This document shows positions 63,009-64,000 of a stretch of 64,000 nucleotides of DNA, one piece after another. Within the stretch, counting starts at the first letter, position 1. Each line of letters starts with the position of its first letter. The notes beneath the pieces were generated by a model. It did no database searches and had not been told where the DNA came from. It saw nothing but the letters and a program-made list of their open reading frames with translations. The translations under genes were made by a program, and so were the position numbers. The stretch spans positions 2,294,001 through 2,358,000 of the forward strand of contig NZ_AP022570.1 in the NCBI RefSeq assembly GCF_010728325.1, in the 5' to 3' direction. Origin of the DNA: Mycolicibacterium poriferae. Lineage in GTDB: Bacteria; Actinomycetota; Actinomycetes; Mycobacteriales; Mycobacteriaceae.

Positions 63009-64000
63009 TCAGTCCAACCCCAGGCCGCCCCGGCTATGGCCGTTGTCCACCGCGAGCATTGCCGGGACGGTTTCACAGGTCACCAGGCCGTGGGTGGCGG
63101 TCAGCTCGTCGATGACGGGATAGCTGGCTGCGATGCTCTCGGCGGTGTCGACGATCACCGTGCTCACCGGCACGTGCCGGGCCAGTTGGAAAAGCTGATC
63201 ACCGTGCGGCGCCTGTGCGCCGTGGTACCCCCAGATGCTCCGCAGCACCGTGGCGCCGTTGGCGTGGTCGGTCTCCATCAACCTGCTCACCAACGCGCGG
63301 TGGACGGGCGTGCCGTCATGGCGGCTGTCTTCGTCGGTGCGCACCGTCACCTTGAGGAATTCGCCGGACACAGTCGCTGGTTCGGCGATCGAGCGGCCGG
63401 CGTTCTTACACACGGTGTTTCGCTCCACGGTGATCAATGGGTCGGCCAACTTTGGCCGCAGTTCGGTCAGTGCGACGTCCGCCTGCTCCGCGGTGCCCAC
63501 GCCCACCACGATCAGCGGCACGTCGGCGTTACGGCTGAAGAACCGCGCCCGCCGCCGCTGGCCGGACGCCGTGCCGTCCACCCCGAGAAACACTTCCGCG
63601 GAGAGGAATCCGAGCCGGTGGAACACCTCGCAGACCCGGAGATACCCGGCTACACCCGCGATGCGCTGCCGACGGCCCAGATACACCGACAGGCGCACGT
63701 CCTCGACGGACGTCGGGTCGGGCAGGGTGCGACCCCGCTCGAGCGTCAGCACGCCGCGTCCCAGGAGCCCGGCCACCTCCTCAGCCAGCGGAACGATCCG
63801 GTCTGCGTTGTCCACGGCGGTGAGAGTCACCGGCGGGTCCTCGGAAAGACTGAGCGAACGATCGCTGCGCACCACATGGGCCGGGCCGAAGCTCGCGATA
63901 CCGCGCAGCACGACGCTGGTGGCGATCGACCGCTGGTCGTAACGGTCCAACAACTCCTCGGCCAGAAAGCGACCGCCGTGCCGCTCACGTTCGGCGAAAT
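63009..64000 (-). CDS. DUF190 protein, three tandem domains (5' end off window)
   Basis: The open frame runs from the right edge to the stop at 63009. Three DUF190-like domains can be seen: GGRFLAEELLDRYDQRSIATSVVLRGIASFG and LSLSEDPPVTLTAVD (first, partly beyond the edge), RLSVYLGRRQRIAGVAGYLRVCEVFHRLGFLSAEVFLGVDG (second), and HRALVSRLMETDHANGATVLRSIWGYHG with VSTVIVDTAESI (third). A TTG at 63953 could open a shorter product, but the frame upstream (ERERHGGRFL) is clearly family sequence, so the gene is treated as truncated by the window. DUF190 genes often sit beside crcB fluoride channels, which would then lie beyond base 64000 (inference). Single-domain members are about 110 residues. 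Confidence 0.75.
   Translation of the reverse strand, partial: FAERERHGGRFLAEELLDRYDQRSIATSVVLRGIASFGPAHVVRSDRSLSLSEDPPVTLTAVDNADRIVPLAEEVAGLLGRGVLTLERGRTLPDPTSVEDVRLSVYLGRRQRIAGVAGYLRVCEVFHRLGFLSAEVFLGVDGTASGQRRRARFFSRNADVPLIVVGVGTAEQADVALTELRPKLADPLITVERNTVCKNAGRSIAEPATVSGEFLKVTVRTDEDSRHDGTPVHRALVSRLMETDHANGATVLRSIWGYHGAQAPHGDQLFQLARHVPVSTVIVDTAESIAASYPVIDELTATHGLVTCETVPAMLAVDNGHSRGGLGLD

Overview
The window reads as chromosome of a fast-growing mycobacterium (Mycolicibacterium type). The evidence is high GC, a complete nuoA-G run entering nuoH, an antigen 85 mycolyltransferase, ftsEX-smpB, a mycobacterial tmRNA with tag ADSNQRDYALAA, and a mycobactin mbtK/mbtL-M-N cluster under iron-box-like sites. 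About 60 protein genes, one RNA gene and several unusual tandem repeats are supported.

Layout. 1-8146: nuoA to nuoH on the minus strand, almost every junction a stop/start overlap. 8147-9973: response-regulator-like protein, SnoaL-like protein and a methyltransferase. 9979-19948: minus-strand catabolic block. It holds a homogentisate-dioxygenase-family enzyme, alpha/beta hydrolase, class III CoA-transferase, HMG-CoA-lyase family protein, TetR, and an acyl-CoA dehydrogenase/APH kinase/DUF6285 trio that resembles a gamma-hydroxyacyl-CoA processing module. Upstream lie a deazaflavin-type reductase, an HsaA-like monooxygenase and a second TetR. 20284-27965: antigen 85, FadB4-like reductase, FadE23/FadE24, HisN and FprA. 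28150-32865: prfB, mscS-type channel, Pro/Thr-rich membrane protein, ftsE, ftsX, smpB. 32895-37164: an EamA transporter split at an in-frame 33-bp minisatellite, a GGDEF-EAL protein and a mycothiol-dependent isomerase family protein. 37324-41120: small accessory island (FrsA-like hydrolase, MBL-fold protein, FAH-family protein, TetR) with twin palindromic operators. 41697-42065: ssrA (tmRNA) and terminator. 42202-51289: permease, DUF309, DUF2252, a frameshifted APH-family gene, hydrolase, LLM oxidoreductase, Maf, a transglycosylase-DUF1460 lipoprotein and DUF2945. 51413-56566: PAS-ANTAR, STAS and a 1374-residue kinase/receiver/PP2C/HATPase protein. 56568-59031: LigD-type polymerase, DUF808 and a small membrane protein. 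59079-62719: mycobactin acyl-chain genes. 63009-64000: a DUF190 protein running off the edge.

The least expected theme is perfect or near-perfect tandem duplication placed at gene junctions. Examples are 32-bp copies forming two coupled 10-codon mini-ORFs between two catabolic genes; seven 33-bp units inside the EamA gene, sharing a core with the previous repeat; a 16-bp duplication that supplies both the end of prfB and the start of the next gene; a degenerate array seeded by the fadE24 stop codon; and twelve 13-bp units upstream of mbtL, each carrying an IdeR-like half-site. Product names rest on motifs read by eye and remembered mycobacterial gene order. No searches were run.
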